Source: Pseudomonas paraversuta (lineage in GTDB: Bacteria > Pseudomonadota > Gammaproteobacteria > Pseudomonadales > Pseudomonadaceae). Taken from it: a stretch of DNA of 64,000 bases. Location: the NCBI RefSeq assembly GCF_904063065.1, contig NZ_CAJFCL010000013.1, forward strand, positions 1 to 64,000, written 5' to 3'. The translations under genes and the position numbers were made by a program. Under the pieces are notes generated by a model. It was not told the DNA's origin. It saw nothing but the letters and a program-made list of their open reading frames with translations, and ran no database searches. Positions 44,364 through 53,660 of the stretch are shown in pieces (the first letter of the stretch is position 1; the number at the start of each line of letters is the position of its first letter).

Positions 44364-44604
44364 CGCATCGCCTTTTTTCGGTTTTATGGGTGAATGCTTG
44401 AAGACTTGGGCTCAGTTAAGTTCAGTAATGCCCTTCCCACAAGTAAGGCATTGAGAATCAGACTCTTATAGTCGTTTTGGTTCTTTGCATATGCTTAAAC
44501 ATCACTTTTGCGCATAACTACAAGCTGGTATCGTGCCTTGCTCCTTGGGGAGTGCGCGGCCGTGCGCGCAGATAAGCTGTTAGCAGCCTGAGAACAGGAC
44601 CTAT

Positions 44605-46263
44605 ATGTACGTATATGACGAGTACGATCAGCGGATCATCGAGGACCGCGTCAAGCAGTTCCGGGATCAGACCCGACGCTATCTGGCAGGTGAGCTGAGC
44701 GAAGAAGAGTTCCGCCCCCTGCGCCTGCAAAATGGCCTTTATGTCCAGCGTTTTGCCCCGATGTTGCGGGTCGCCGTGCCCTATGGCCAGCTGACTTCGC
44801 GTCAAGCGCGAATGATGGCCAAGATTGCCCGCGACTATGACAAGGGCTATGCCCACATCAGTACCCGCCAGAACGTGCAATTCAACTGGCCGGCGCTGGA
44901 AGACGTGCCGGACATTCTGCAAGAACTGGCGACAGTGCAAATGCACGCCATTCAAACCAGCGGCAACTGCCTGCGCAACGTCACCACCGACCAGTTTGCC
45001 GGTGTGGCTGCCGATGAACTGATCGATTCGCGCCCTTGGTGCGAGATCGTTCGTCAATGGACCACGTTCCACCCGGAATTCGCTTACCTGCCGCGCAAAT
45101 TCAAAATCGCCATCAATGGTTCGGCCTCTGACCGTGCCGCCATTGAAGTCCACGATATCGGCCTCGAGCCGGTGTTCAACGACGCCGGTGAACTGGGCTT
45201 CCGCGTGCTGGTGGGCGGCGGTCTGGGCCGTACTCCGGTGATCGGCGCCTTCATCAATGAATTCCTGCCGTGGCAAGACTTGCTGAGCTACCTCGAAGCC
45301 ATCCTGCGGGTTTACAACCGCTACGGCCGTCGTGACAACAAGTACAAGGCCCGGATCAAGATCCTGGTCAAAGCCCTGACCCCGGAAGTGTTCGCCGAAC
45401 GCGTTGAAGCCGAGATGGTTCACCTGCGCGGTGGTTCCAATACCCTGACCGAGGCTGAAGTCCAGCGCATCGCCAGGCACTTCGTCGACCCTGACTACAA
45501 AGTACTGCCCGACTTCAGCGCCGAACTGGCTGAACTCGACCAGCAGCACCCGGGTTTCGCCCGCTGGCGTACCCGCAACACCCTGGCCCACAAGAAGCCG
45601 GGCTATGTCGCCGTTACCCTGTCGCTCAAGCCTACAGGCGTAGCGCCGGGCGACGTGACGGACAAGCAGTGGGATGGCATCGCCGACATGGCTGATCGCT
45701 ACAGCTTCGGTCAACTGCGTACTTCCCACGAACAGAACATCATCCTGGCCGACGTCGAAGAAAACCAGTTGTTCGCCATGTGGGGCGAGCTGCGTGAACA
45801 AGGCTTCGCCACCCCTAACATTGGCTTGCTGACCGACATGATCTGCTGCCCGGGCGGCGACTTCTGCTCCCTGGCCAACGCCAAGTCGATCCCGATTGCA
45901 GAATCGATCCAGCGTCGCTTTGACAACCTGGATTACCTGTTCGACATCGGCGAGCTTGACCTCAACATCTCCGGTTGCATGAACGCCTGTGGTCACCACC
46001 ACGTCGGTCACATCGGGATTCTGGGCGTCGACAAAAAAGGCGCCGAGTTCTACCAGGTCTCCCTGGGTGGCAGCGCCAGCCGCGATGCCAGCCTGGGCAA
46101 GATTCTCGGCCCCTCGTTCGCCCAGGACGCCATGCCGGACGTGATCGAAAAGCTGATCGATGTGTACGTTGAAAGACGTACCGAAGATGAGCGCTTCATC
46201 GACACCTACCAACGTATCGGCATCGACCCTTTCAAGGAGCGCGTCTATGCAGCGAATAATTAA
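44605..46263 (+). CDS. cysI: Sulfite/nitrite reductase haemoprotein (CysI)
   Basis: 552 aa. Duplicated ferredoxin-like and sirohaem domains: the first half holds STRQNVQFNW and TSGNCLRNVT, the second TSHEQNIILA. The 4Fe-4S/sirohaem cysteines are intact in CCPGGDFC and SGCMNACGHHH. It reduces sulfite to sulfide in assimilation. DUF934 overlaps its end by 17 nt, a conserved arrangement. The 241-bp upstream gap is AT-rich and should contain the promoter. Confidence 0.92.
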   Translation: MYVYDEYDQRIIEDRVKQFRDQTRRYLAGELSEEEFRPLRLQNGLYVQRFAPMLRVAVPYGQLTSRQARMMAKIARDYDKGYAHISTRQNVQFNWPALEDVPDILQELATVQMHAIQTSGNCLRNVTTDQFAGVAADELIDSRPWCEIVRQWTTFHPEFAYLPRKFKIAINGSASDRAAIEVHDIGLEPVFNDAGELGFRVLVGGGLGRTPVIGAFINEFLPWQDLLSYLEAILRVYNRYGRRDNKYKARIKILVKALTPEVFAERVEAEMVHLRGGSNTLTEAEVQRIARHFVDPDYKVLPDFSAELAELDQQHPGFARWRTRNTLAHKKPGYVAVTLSLKPTGVAPGDVTDKQWDGIADMADRYSFGQLRTSHEQNIILADVEENQLFAMWGELREQGFATPNIGLLTDMICCPGGDFCSLANAKSIPIAESIQRRFDNLDYLFDIGELDLNISGCMNACGHHHVGHIGILGVDKKGAEFYQVSLGGSASRDASLGKILGPSFAQDAMPDVIEKLIDVYVERRTEDERFIDTYQRIGIDPFKERVYAANN

Positions 46264-46741
46264 AAACAACGAAGTGATCGACGAAACCTGGCACTTGCTG
46301 CCAAAGGACGTCAGCTTTGATGACATCTCCAACTGCGACGACCTGATCGTGCCGCTGGCGCTGTGGCGCGAACATGGCCCGGCACTCAAGGCACGTGATG
46401 GCGGCCTGGGTGTGTGGCTGGACAGCGATGAGGAAGCCGAGGAACTGGGCGATGACGCGGCGAATTTCCAGGTCATTGCCCTGAACTTCCCCGCTTTCAC
46501 CGATGGTCGCAGCTATTCCAACGCCCGCTTGCTGCGTGACCGTTATGGTTACAAAGGCGAATTGCGCGCGATCGGCGATGTTCTGCGCGACCAGCTGTTT
46601 TACCTGCACCGCTGTGGCTTCGATGCATTTGCCATCCGTGCCGACAAAGACCCCTATGAAGCACTGCAGGGCCTGAAAGATTTTTCAGTCACCTATCAGT
46701 CTTCTACAGATGAACCGATGCCGCTGTTCCGACGTCGTTAA
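46247..46741 (+). CDS. DUF934 family protein (sulfite reductase-associated)
   Basis: 164 aa. VPLALWREHGPALKAR, GVWLDSDEEAEEL, NFPAFTDGRSYSNARLLRDR and RCGFDAFAIRAD mark the DUF934 family, regularly found next to cysI. Its ATG lies inside cysI, with AAGGAG at 46,234-46,239. A structural or electron-transfer role beside sulfite reductase has been suggested for the family; none is visible in motifs. Confidence 0.88.
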   Translation: MQRIIKNNEVIDETWHLLPKDVSFDDISNCDDLIVPLALWREHGPALKARDGGLGVWLDSDEEAEELGDDAANFQVIALNFPAFTDGRSYSNARLLRDRYGYKGELRAIGDVLRDQLFYLHRCGFDAFAIRADKDPYEALQGLKDFSVTYQSSTDEPMPLFRRR

Positions 46742-46753
46742 TCATCTGAGGAA

Positions 46754-46784
46754 CCCGTGTCACATGGCATGCCTGTGACACGGG
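46754..46784. terminator. Perfect 10-bp hairpin between convergent DUF934 and sohB genes
   Basis: CCCGTGTCAC (46,754-46,763) and GTGACACGGG (46,775-46,784) form the stem with an 11-nt loop. There is no long T-run, so termination is likely but unproven. Confidence 0.6.
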
Positions 46785-46833
46785 CCACTCCTGAGCCCTT
46801 GCGTGGCTCAAAGAGTGCCCAAAGACAGCAGCT

Positions 46834-47856
46834 TTACCAGAAACGCTGCTGCGTCAAACGGCTCCACAGAGAGTCAACCACCCGCTCTGCCGAACTGCTG
46901 GCCGCCAGGCCAACGCGCTCCTGCAAGCTTTTACGCTGTGCATAGTGCAAGTGGTAAAGATGAGCGTCCCTGGCACGCTCCGACAAATACTCGTCGCTGG
47001 TTTTAAGTTCATCCACCAGCAGCTTGTCGACTGCAGCAACCCCCAGCCAGACTTCACCGGTGGCCACTTCATCGATCGCCAGCTGCGGGCGGTACTTGGC
47101 GACAAAGTTCTTGAACAGCTGATGGGTGATGTCCAGATCCTGCTGGAACTTCTCCCGGCCCTTTTCAGTGTTTTCGCCAAACACGGTCAGGGTGCGTTTG
47201 TACTCGCCGGCGGTCAGCACTTCGTAATCGATGTCGTGCTTTTTCAGCAGGCGATTGACGTTGGGCAACTGCGCCACAACCCCGATCGAACCCAAAATCG
47301 CAAAGGGCGCGCTGATAATTTTCTGACCGATACACGCCATCATATAGCCGCCGCTTGCCGCGACCTTGTCGATACAGATGGTCAGCGGAATCCCCGCCTG
47401 ACGAATACGCGCCAGTTGCGACGACGCCAGGCCGTAGCTGTGAACCATGCCACCACCACTTTCCAGACGCAGTACCACCTCATCGGCAGGGGTAGCCAGG
47501 GCCAGCAGAGCAGTGATTTCGTGACGCAGGCTTTCAGTGGCCGATGCCTTGATATCGCCGTCGAAATCCAGCACGAACACCCGAGGTTTTTCTTCAGGCT
47601 GCTTTTTCAACTTCTTGTCGGTTTTGGCCTGCTGTTTACGCAGCGACTTGAGCTGATCCTTGGGCAACAACGACTGCTCCAGGGTGTCCCGCAGTCCTTT
47701 ATAAAACTCGTTCATCTTGTTGACCTGCAACTGCCCTGCAGAGCGGCGGCGACCTTTGCCGCGCAATGCCGCAATCACCACCAGCACTACCACAATGGCA
47801 ATCACCAGGGTCACGGTCTTGGCCAGAAAACTGGCGTAATCGGCAAAAAATTCCAC
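46834..47856 (-). CDS. sohB: Inner-membrane peptidase SohB (S49 family)
   Basis: 340 aa. One N-terminal membrane helix (TVTLVIAIVVVLVVIAAL), a basic, Gln-rich linker and then the S49 domain. LRLESGGGMVHSYGLA forms the substrate pocket, catalytic Ser lies in DKVAASGGYMMAC and catalytic Lys in TAGEYKRTLTVFGE. It degrades membrane-released peptides or misfolded periplasmic proteins. Standard length for the family. Confidence 0.93.
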   Translation of the reverse strand: MEFFADYASFLAKTVTLVIAIVVVLVVIAALRGKGRRRSAGQLQVNKMNEFYKGLRDTLEQSLLPKDQLKSLRKQQAKTDKKLKKQPEEKPRVFVLDFDGDIKASATESLRHEITALLALATPADEVVLRLESGGGMVHSYGLASSQLARIRQAGIPLTICIDKVAASGGYMMACIGQKIISAPFAILGSIGVVAQLPNVNRLLKKHDIDYEVLTAGEYKRTLTVFGENTEKGREKFQQDLDITHQLFKNFVAKYRPQLAIDEVATGEVWLGVAAVDKLLVDELKTSDEYLSERARDAHLYHLHYAQRKSLQERVGLAASSSAERVVDSLWSRLTQQRFW

Positions 47857-48063
47857 AGACTCTCCTTAATTAGCATGCGACCCTCGGGTCAGGGCCGCGT
47901 AATACCCCCAGCATACCGGCGTGACCCTCGCCCTGCCAGCCGCGATACAGCCTTGTCGGCAGGCCCATACAGGCGATTCAAACGAGCGTATGTTTTTTCA
48001 TTGACAGGTTCCTGCCTTCCTCCTAACCTCGCCAGACTTTCAACCGAGCGGGATGACGCGAAA

Positions 48064-48774
48064 GTGGGCAGCATCTACTTGATAAGACATGGCCAAGCCT
48101 CGTTTGGCGCCGACGACTACGACATGCTGTCGGCCCTGGGTGTGCGCCAGGCAGAGATCGTGGGCCAGCATCTGGTTGATCTGGATCTGCGCTTTGATCG
48201 CTGCATCTCCGGCGACCTGCTGCGCCAGCAAGACACCGCTCGCCATGCACTGGCACAGTTCACGGCTGCCGGGTTGCCCGTTCCCGCCCATGACATTGAC
48301 TCTGCCTTCAACGAATTTGATGCTTTCGCCGTGCTCGGCGCCCTGCTTCCTGGCCTGTTGCCAGACGAACCTGACGCCATAACAGCCATGAACAATGCCG
48401 CCCACAACCCGGCAGAGTTCCAGCGTATCTTTGAACTGATCATCGCGCGCTGGCTCAGCGGTACCTACGACACTCCCGGGCTGGAAACCTGGCTGGGTTT
48501 CGTTGAACGGGTTCAGGCAGGCCTGAACCGGATTCTCGACCTGGCCCGCAACGACCAGACCATCGCCGTGTTCACCTCCGGCGGCACCATCACTGCCTTG
48601 CTGCACATACTGACCCAGATTCCGGCCAGCGACGCCTTCAAGCTGACCTGGCAAATTGCTAACACCTCGCTCAGCCAGCTCAAGTTCCATGGCCGCGAGG
48701 TCATTCTGGCTTCCTTCAACAGCCAGGTGCATCTGCAACTGTTGAAGACGCCGTCACTCATCACCTATCGTTGA
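48064..48774 (+). CDS. Histidine phosphatase (phosphoglycerate mutase-like) family protein
   Basis: 236 aa. The catalytic motif IYLIRHGQASFG is at the very N-terminus; SGDLLRQQDTA supplies the second-site Arg, and FTSGGTITALL holds the position of the second His (here Gly/Thr-Ile-Thr, without an obvious His). A GTG at 48,064 is the only start close to the motif; upstream in-frame codons add unrelated sequence. Substrate unknown. It precedes the SCP2 gene by 55 nt in a conserved core order. Confidence 0.8.
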   Translation: MGSIYLIRHGQASFGADDYDMLSALGVRQAEIVGQHLVDLDLRFDRCISGDLLRQQDTARHALAQFTAAGLPVPAHDIDSAFNEFDAFAVLGALLPGLLPDEPDAITAMNNAAHNPAEFQRIFELIIARWLSGTYDTPGLETWLGFVERVQAGLNRILDLARNDQTIAVFTSGGTITALLHILTQIPASDAFKLTWQIANTSLSQLKFHGREVILASFNSQVHLQLLKTPSLITYR

Positions 48775-48829
48775 GCGTCGGCAACCGCGACCTGAGGGTC
48801 GCAGTAACCCAACCTAAAAGGATCGAACC

Positions 48830-49144
48830 ATGACTTCTGTAGCTGATGCCGTTCAAGCAATGAAAGCCAAATTCAACCCAGCCGCTGCTGCCGGCCTGGA
48901 CCTGGTATTCGGTTTTCGCATTGATGACACCAAAAACTTCTCGCTGATCATTAAAGACAGCACTTGCGAACTCCAGGAAGGCGAGAACCCGGACGCACAG
49001 GTAACGCTGGTCATGGACGGCGAAACCCTGGAAGGCATCGTCAGCGGCGAAACCGATGGCATGCAGGCGTTCATGGGCGGCAAACTGCGCGCTGAAGGCG
49101 ACATGATGCTGGCCATGAAGCTGAGCGAACTGTTCCCTTCGTAA
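48830..49144 (+). CDS. SCP2 sterol-binding domain protein
   Basis: 104 aa, a single SCP2 fold: FNPAAAAGLDLVFGFRIDD, DPDAQVTLVMD-type strand (NPDAQVTLVMDGETLEGIVS) and MQAFMGGKLRAEGDMMLAMK. It binds hydrophobic ligands such as fatty acyl chains. The ATG at 48,830 follows AAAAGGA. It belongs to the core block, so its proximity to the steroid-type island at 52,593 is probably coincidental. A strong terminator follows. Confidence 0.9.
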   Translation: MTSVADAVQAMKAKFNPAAAAGLDLVFGFRIDDTKNFSLIIKDSTCELQEGENPDAQVTLVMDGETLEGIVSGETDGMQAFMGGKLRAEGDMMLAMKLSELFPS

Positions 49145-49170
49145 GCCACACGCAACACCGAAAAACCGAA

Positions 49171-49202
49171 AAACCGAAGACCACGCGCTTCGGTTTTTTT
49201 TC
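49171..49202 (+). terminator. Rho-independent terminator after the SCP2 gene
   Basis: AAACCGAAG (49,171-49,179) pairs with CTTCGGTTT (49,188-49,196), followed by a T-run to about 49,201. Confidence 0.92.
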
Positions 49203-49350
49203 GCCTGTGCTTCACTCAACGCTTATCCATCACGCTGATCGCTCACTAACACCCGCACCTATTAAGGCCATCCCCGCCTTGTCCCGGGCCCGGGCGCCCA
49301 TTAGATTAGCGAATGTTGCCCAGCCACAAATATAAGCAGAAGAGATAAAC

Positions 49351-50418
49351 ATGGCGCTTACCGACTCGTCGACCCGCATCCGCGCGGGTGAAGAACTCGA
49401 CATCAGCCGCATCGATCCTTACCTCAAGGCTCATGTCCCCGGGCTTGCGGGGCACCCTGTGGTCAGCCAGTTCCCGGGCGGCGCGTCCAACCTCACCTAT
49501 TTGATTGAATACCCCGACCGGGAGCTGGTACTGCGCCGCCCGCCCTTTGGCCACAAAGCCAAATCAGCCCACGACATGGGCCGCGAGTTCCGCATTCTCA
49601 ATCAGCTCAAGGACGCCTTTGCTTACTGCCCCAAAGCCTATGCCCACTGCACCGACCAAAGCCTGATCGGCTCGGAGTTCTACGTGATGGAGCGGGTCAA
49701 GGGCATCATCCTGCGCTCGGACATACCCGAAGAACTGGGGCTGACTGCCGCCACCACACAAACCCTGTGCCACAGCTTTATCGACAAGCTGGTGCAACTG
49801 CATCAGGTCGACTACAACGCCTGCGGGCTGGGCGACCTGGGCAAGCCCCAAGGCTATGTGCAACGCCAGATCAGCGGCTGGAGTGAACGTTACGAAAAGG
49901 CCCTGACCCCGGATGCCCCGCGCTGGGAAGCAGTAAAACAGTGGCTGCAGAACAAAATGCCGGCTGACCACCCGACCCCGGCCATCGTGCATAACGACTA
50001 CCGCTTCGACAATGTGATCCTCGCCCCCTCCAACCCGATGCAAATCATCGGCGTCCTGGACTGGGAACTGACCACCCTCGGTGACCCCCTGATGGATCTG
50101 GGCAACACCCTGGCCTACTGGATTGAAGCCAACGACCCGGCACCGGTACAACTGATGCGGCGCCAGCCCAGCAACGCCCCGGGCATGTTGACCCGCCGCC
50201 AATTCGTCGATTACTACGCCGAGCGTTCGGGCATTCAGATAGACAATTACGATTTTTACTACGCCTACGGACTGTTCCGTCTGGCGGGTATTGTCCAGCA
50301 GATCTATTACCGCTATTACCACGGCCAGACGCAGGACAAGCGCTTCGCATCCTTTGTGCAGATGAATGCGCTGCTCGAGCAGATGAGCCTCAAGCTCATC
50401 CGCACATCCAGCCTCTAA
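49351..50418 (+). CDS. Phosphotransferase (APH/ACAD10-type kinase) family protein
   Basis: 355 aa kinase-like fold. The nucleotide region starts FPGGASNLTYLIEY; the catalytic loop is IVHNDYRFDNVIL, and the metal-binding Asp is in GVLDWELTTLGDPLMDLG. Related proteins phosphorylate hydroxyacyl-CoAs or other small alcohols, as in the ACAD10/11 pathway. The SDR gene follows by 24 nt, so the two may act together on a hydroxy acid. Both appear to be part of the core Pseudomonas block. Confidence 0.88.
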   Translation: MALTDSSTRIRAGEELDISRIDPYLKAHVPGLAGHPVVSQFPGGASNLTYLIEYPDRELVLRRPPFGHKAKSAHDMGREFRILNQLKDAFAYCPKAYAHCTDQSLIGSEFYVMERVKGIILRSDIPEELGLTAATTQTLCHSFIDKLVQLHQVDYNACGLGDLGKPQGYVQRQISGWSERYEKALTPDAPRWEAVKQWLQNKMPADHPTPAIVHNDYRFDNVILAPSNPMQIIGVLDWELTTLGDPLMDLGNTLAYWIEANDPAPVQLMRRQPSNAPGMLTRRQFVDYYAERSGIQIDNYDFYYAYGLFRLAGIVQQIYYRYYHGQTQDKRFASFVQMNALLEQMSLKLIRTSSL

Positions 50419-50442
50419 ACCCGCGACAACCAGGGAATCAAC

Positions 50443-51210
50443 ATGTCCAGGACTCAACTGTTCAACCTTGATGGAAAAATTGCCTTTGTTTCCGGTGCCA
50501 GTCGCGGCATTGGTGAAGCCATCGCCAGGCTGCTGGCCCAACAGGGCGCCCATGTAATTGTGTCCAGCCGCAGGCTTGAAGGCTGCCAGCCGGTGGTTGA
50601 CGGGATCATCGCCGAAGGCGGCAAGGCCACTGCCATCGCCTGTCATATCGGCGAAATGGAGCAGATCACCCGGACTTTTGCCCGCATTCGCGAAGAATTT
50701 GGCCACATCGATATCCTGGTCAACAACGCGGCGACCAACCCGCAGTTCTGCAACGTCCTGGACACGGACCTGAGTGCGTTCCAGAAAACCGTGGACGTGA
50801 ACATTCGCGGTTACTTCTTCATGTCGGTAGAAGCCGGCAAACTGATGCGCGACCACGGCGGCGGCAGCATCATCAACGTGGCTTCGATCAACGGCGTATC
50901 GCCCGGCGTGTTCCAGGGGGTCTACTCGATGACCAAGGCCGCGGTGATCAACATGACCAAGGTATTTGCCAAGGAGTGCGCCCAGTACGGGATACGCTGC
51001 AACGCCCTGCTCCCGGGCCTGACCGACACCAAATTTGCATCGGCGCTGGTCGGCAACGACGCCATCCTCAAGACCGCACTGCAACAGATCCCGTTGAAAC
51101 GCGTGGCCCGGCCCGAAGAAATGGCCGGTGCAGTGCTGTATTTGGCCAGCGACGCCTCGACCTACACCACTGGCGTTTCGTTAAACGTCGACGGCGGATA
51201 CCTCTCATAA
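50443..51210 (+). CDS. Short-chain dehydrogenase/reductase (SDR)
   Basis: 255 aa classical SDR. The cofactor loop is SGASRGIGEAIA, with NNAA in the fourth strand, and the catalytic set has Ser in NVASINGVSPG and YSMTKAAV (Tyr, Lys). SSRR after strand 2 suggests NADP preference. It is cotranscribed with the phosphotransferase; GTTLNVDGGYLS-like C-terminus (SLNVDGGYLS) is normal. Substrate unknown. Confidence 0.9.
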   Translation: MSRTQLFNLDGKIAFVSGASRGIGEAIARLLAQQGAHVIVSSRRLEGCQPVVDGIIAEGGKATAIACHIGEMEQITRTFARIREEFGHIDILVNNAATNPQFCNVLDTDLSAFQKTVDVNIRGYFFMSVEAGKLMRDHGGGSIINVASINGVSPGVFQGVYSMTKAAVINMTKVFAKECAQYGIRCNALLPGLTDTKFASALVGNDAILKTALQQIPLKRVARPEEMAGAVLYLASDASTYTTGVSLNVDGGYLS

Positions 51211-51235
51211 CCCAGACCAAAGCCCAGCCCCCCCC

Positions 51236-51306
51236 TGTAGGAGCGAGCTCGTCTCGCGAGCTGTTGGCGGTTTTAAAAAGCTCGCGAGACAAGCTCGCTC
51301 CTACAG
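51236..51306. repeat. REP pair after the SDR gene
   Basis: TGTAGGAGCGAGCTCGTCTC and its mirror GAGACAAGCTCGCTCCTACA surround a short spacer; it marks the edge between the core block and the accessory genes. Confidence 0.88.
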
Positions 51307-51352
51307 AACCTGGCTCACAGACCAATAAGTTAATTCTAATAGTTGATATTTC

Positions 51353-51366
51353 GGAATATTTATTCC
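51353..51366. promoter_or_regulatory. GGAAT-ATTT-ATTCC palindrome upstream of the Gfo/Idh/MocA gene
   Basis: A perfect 5-bp inverted repeat in AT-rich DNA, 45 bp before the ATG at 51,411. It is a plausible operator; the regulator is unknown. Confidence 0.45.
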
Positions 51367-51410
51367 ATTAATAGCCCTCCCTGAAAATAACAATTCAAAG
51401 GATCCAGGCT

Positions 51411-52517
51411 ATGCGTGCACTTGGTATTGGTTTGATCGGCACCGGATTCATGGGCCGAGCCCATGCGCTGGCGTTTCGTAATGTCAGTTCTGCGTTTGAA
51501 CTGCCGGTGCACTTGCACCTTGCAGCACTGGCTGATGCCGACGTCGAGCGCGCGCAGCACTGTGCAAACGCCTGGGGCTTTGCCCGCGCCCATGGCGACT
51601 GGCAACAGCTGATCAGCGACCCGGCAGTGGATGTGGTCGCCATTACCACCCCCAACCACTTGCACTTCCCCATGGCCATGGCCGCCATCGCAGCGGGTAA
51701 AGCGGTGTATTGCGAAAAACCCCTGGCCGTCAGCCTGCAACAGGCCGAGCAAATGCATCTCGCTGCCAGGGTCGCCGGCGTGGTCACGCGGGTGGGTTAC
51801 AACTATCAACACAACCCGATGCTGGTGTTGGCCAAACAGATGATTGAGCGTGGTGACCTGGGACGCATCATCAGTTTCCAGGGCGAGTTCAGCGAGGACT
51901 TCATGGCCGATCCGGCGCTGCCCTGGTCATGGCGCTGCGAACCCGGGCATGCCGGCGGTGCCCTGGCCGATCTGGGCAGCCATCTGCTGGCCATGGCGCG
52001 CTATCTGGTGGGGGATGTCCAAGCCGTGTGCGCCGACAGCCAGACCGTTCACCCACAACGCCCGGCCAGCCGCAACAGCAGCGAACTGCGCGACATCCTG
52101 ATCGACGACCAGACCCACGCCCTGGTGCGTTTCAGCAATGGCGCCCGGGGCACCCTGAGCAGCAGCTGGCTCAAGCACGGTTATAAAAACCACCTCAGCT
52201 TCGAGATCAGCGGTACCGGCGGCACCCTTAAATTCGATCAGGAGCGGCTGAATGAACTGCACCTGTGCAAAGCCGGCCAGGCCGGCTTCGAACGCCTGCT
52301 GGCGGGCCCGGAACTACCCGGCTACGCCGCGTTCAGCCCTGCGGGCGGGCATCAGCTGGGGTACAACGAACTGAAAACCCTGGAGGTACACGGGCTGATC
52401 CAGGCCTGCGCCGGCAACCCTGCGCCGGGCCCCGACTTCGAAGAAGCCTGGCAGGTAGAACGTCTGGCTGCGGCCATTCGCGAAGCCGCCGAACAACAGC
52501 GCTGGATAACCCTCTGA
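51411..52517 (+). CDS. Gfo/Idh/MocA family NAD(P)-dependent oxidoreductase
   Basis: 368 aa. The Rossmann N-terminus is GIGLIGTGFMGRAHALAF; the family marker EKPLA (YCEKPLAVSLQQAE) and the GYNYQHNP / GGALADLGSHLLAMA segments with the active-site His follow. It oxidises or reduces a sugar, inositol or similar polyol. The ATG follows AAGGAT. It stands alone between two REP pairs with its own palindrome upstream. It may be unrelated to the catabolic block that converges on it. Confidence 0.88.
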   Translation: MRALGIGLIGTGFMGRAHALAFRNVSSAFELPVHLHLAALADADVERAQHCANAWGFARAHGDWQQLISDPAVDVVAITTPNHLHFPMAMAAIAAGKAVYCEKPLAVSLQQAEQMHLAARVAGVVTRVGYNYQHNPMLVLAKQMIERGDLGRIISFQGEFSEDFMADPALPWSWRCEPGHAGGALADLGSHLLAMARYLVGDVQAVCADSQTVHPQRPASRNSSELRDILIDDQTHALVRFSNGARGTLSSSWLKHGYKNHLSFEISGTGGTLKFDQERLNELHLCKAGQAGFERLLAGPELPGYAAFSPAGGHQLGYNELKTLEVHGLIQACAGNPAPGPDFEEAWQVERLAAAIREAAEQQRWITL

Positions 52518-52530
52518 CCCCCCCATACCT

Positions 52531-52597
52531 GTAGGAGCGAGCTTGCTCGCGAGCTCTTTCAACCGCCAACAGCTCGCGAGACAAGCTCGCTCCTACA
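52531..52597. repeat. REP pair overlapping the 3' end of the IpdC-like gene
   Basis: GTAGGAGCGAGCTTGCTCGC and the mirror GCGAGACAAGCTCGCTCCTA enclose a short loop. The right arm supplies the TAG stop codon of the minus-strand gene at 52,593. Confidence 0.88.
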
Positions 52598-53660
52598 CAG
52601 TTCTATGCAATCGGCCCAAACACCGCTCTGCCTCGAGCACCATCTCCTGAATCAGCTCCTCGCAACTTTTCAGCTCGCTGATCGCTGCTGCCACTTGCCC
52701 GCTGGGCAAGATCCCTTCATCCGGAATGCCGTCCACCATGGAGCGCTGCAGCAGCACCGGCTGGTTGGCTGCCATTACGGTTTGCGACAAGGCACCCGGG
52801 TCTTCCTTCACCGACTGGGCGAACACACTGAACATATGCCCCAGGCTCATGCCGGTCTGTTGCTTCCACTGCCAGGCACTGCCCAGGGCAATGCGCAAGC
52901 GGCCAAAGGCACCGGCCTTTTCCAGACGATTGATAAAGGCATTTTCGATCATCCGGTGGCGCATCCCGTCCACCGCCAGGGTCACGCGAATCTGCTGCGG
53001 ATCTTTGACTTTCACATAGCGTTCCAGGGTCGCCAAAGGGGTGGGCGATTCCCGGGTCATCAAAAACCGCGTGCCCATGGCAATCCCGGCCGCCCCGCTG
53101 GCCAATGCTCCGGCCAGACCGCGACCGGTGGAATAGCCACCGGCGGCAATCACCGGGACCTGTACCGCATCCAGCACCTGGGGCAGCAAAATGGTGCTCG
53201 GCACCCCGCCGGTATGCCCGCCGCCTTCACCACCCTGTACCGTGACCATGTCAGCGCCCAGCTCCACCGCCTTGAGCGCATGCTTGAGTGCGCCCACCGT
53301 GGGTATACACAGCACCCCGGCCCGCTTGAAGCGCTCGATGGTCTGGCGATCCGGCCCGCGACCATAACTGACGGCACGCAAGCGGTACTCGATCGCCAGG
53401 TCCACGCACTGCGCAGCGTTCTCCTGGAACATATGAAAGTTGAGGCCGAAATTACTGCCGCCGGTGGCCTCGATCACCCGCTGGATTTCAGCCTCAAGCT
53501 GGTCCGCGGCGATGGTCGCCCCGGCAAGAAATCCGAACGCCCCGGCCCGGGTGCTGGCAATCACCAGATTGGCATCCGCCACCCAGCCCATCGCGGTCTG
53601 CACTATGGGGTAACGACAGCCCAATGCATCGGTCAGCGCCGTTTGCAGATAGCCACTCAT
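52593..53660 (-). CDS. IpdC-like flavin oxidoreductase (nitronate monooxygenase fold)
   Basis: 355 aa FMN TIM barrel. PIVQTAMGWVADANLV at the start, QGGEGGGHTGGVPSTILLP, AAGGYSTGRGLAGALASGA and MGTRFLMTRES match the 2-nitropropane dioxygenase fold. The VQT.MGWVA and GGEGGGHTG strings agree well with my memory of mycobacterial IpdC, which acts on the last cholesterol rings next to IpdAB. The IpdA- and IpdB-like genes in the same run support that assignment over true nitronate oxidation. The ATG overlaps the hydratase stop by 4 nt. The stop codon falls inside a REP arm. Confidence 0.82.
   Translation of the reverse strand: MSGYLQTALTDALGCRYPIVQTAMGWVADANLVIASTRAGAFGFLAGATIAADQLEAEIQRVIEATGGSNFGLNFHMFQENAAQCVDLAIEYRLRAVSYGRGPDRQTIERFKRAGVLCIPTVGALKHALKAVELGADMVTVQGGEGGGHTGGVPSTILLPQVLDAVQVPVIAAGGYSTGRGLAGALASGAAGIAMGTRFLMTRESPTPLATLERYVKVKDPQQIRVTLAVDGMRHRMIENAFINRLEKAGAFGRLRIALGSAWQWKQQTGMSLGHMFSVFAQSVKEDPGALSQTVMAANQPVLLQRSMVDGIPDEGILPSGQVAAAISELKSCEELIQEMVLEAERCLGRLHRTV

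Noticed and set aside
44518..46500. A 660-codon minus-strand open frame opposite cysI
   Set aside because: It covers the complement of cysI and DUF934, both of which have clear family motifs and Shine-Dalgarno sites.
48830..49144. SCP2 protein as part of the steroid-type island
   Set aside because: It lies in the conserved core order with sohB and the phosphatase, and is separated from the island by a terminator, three genes and a REP pair.
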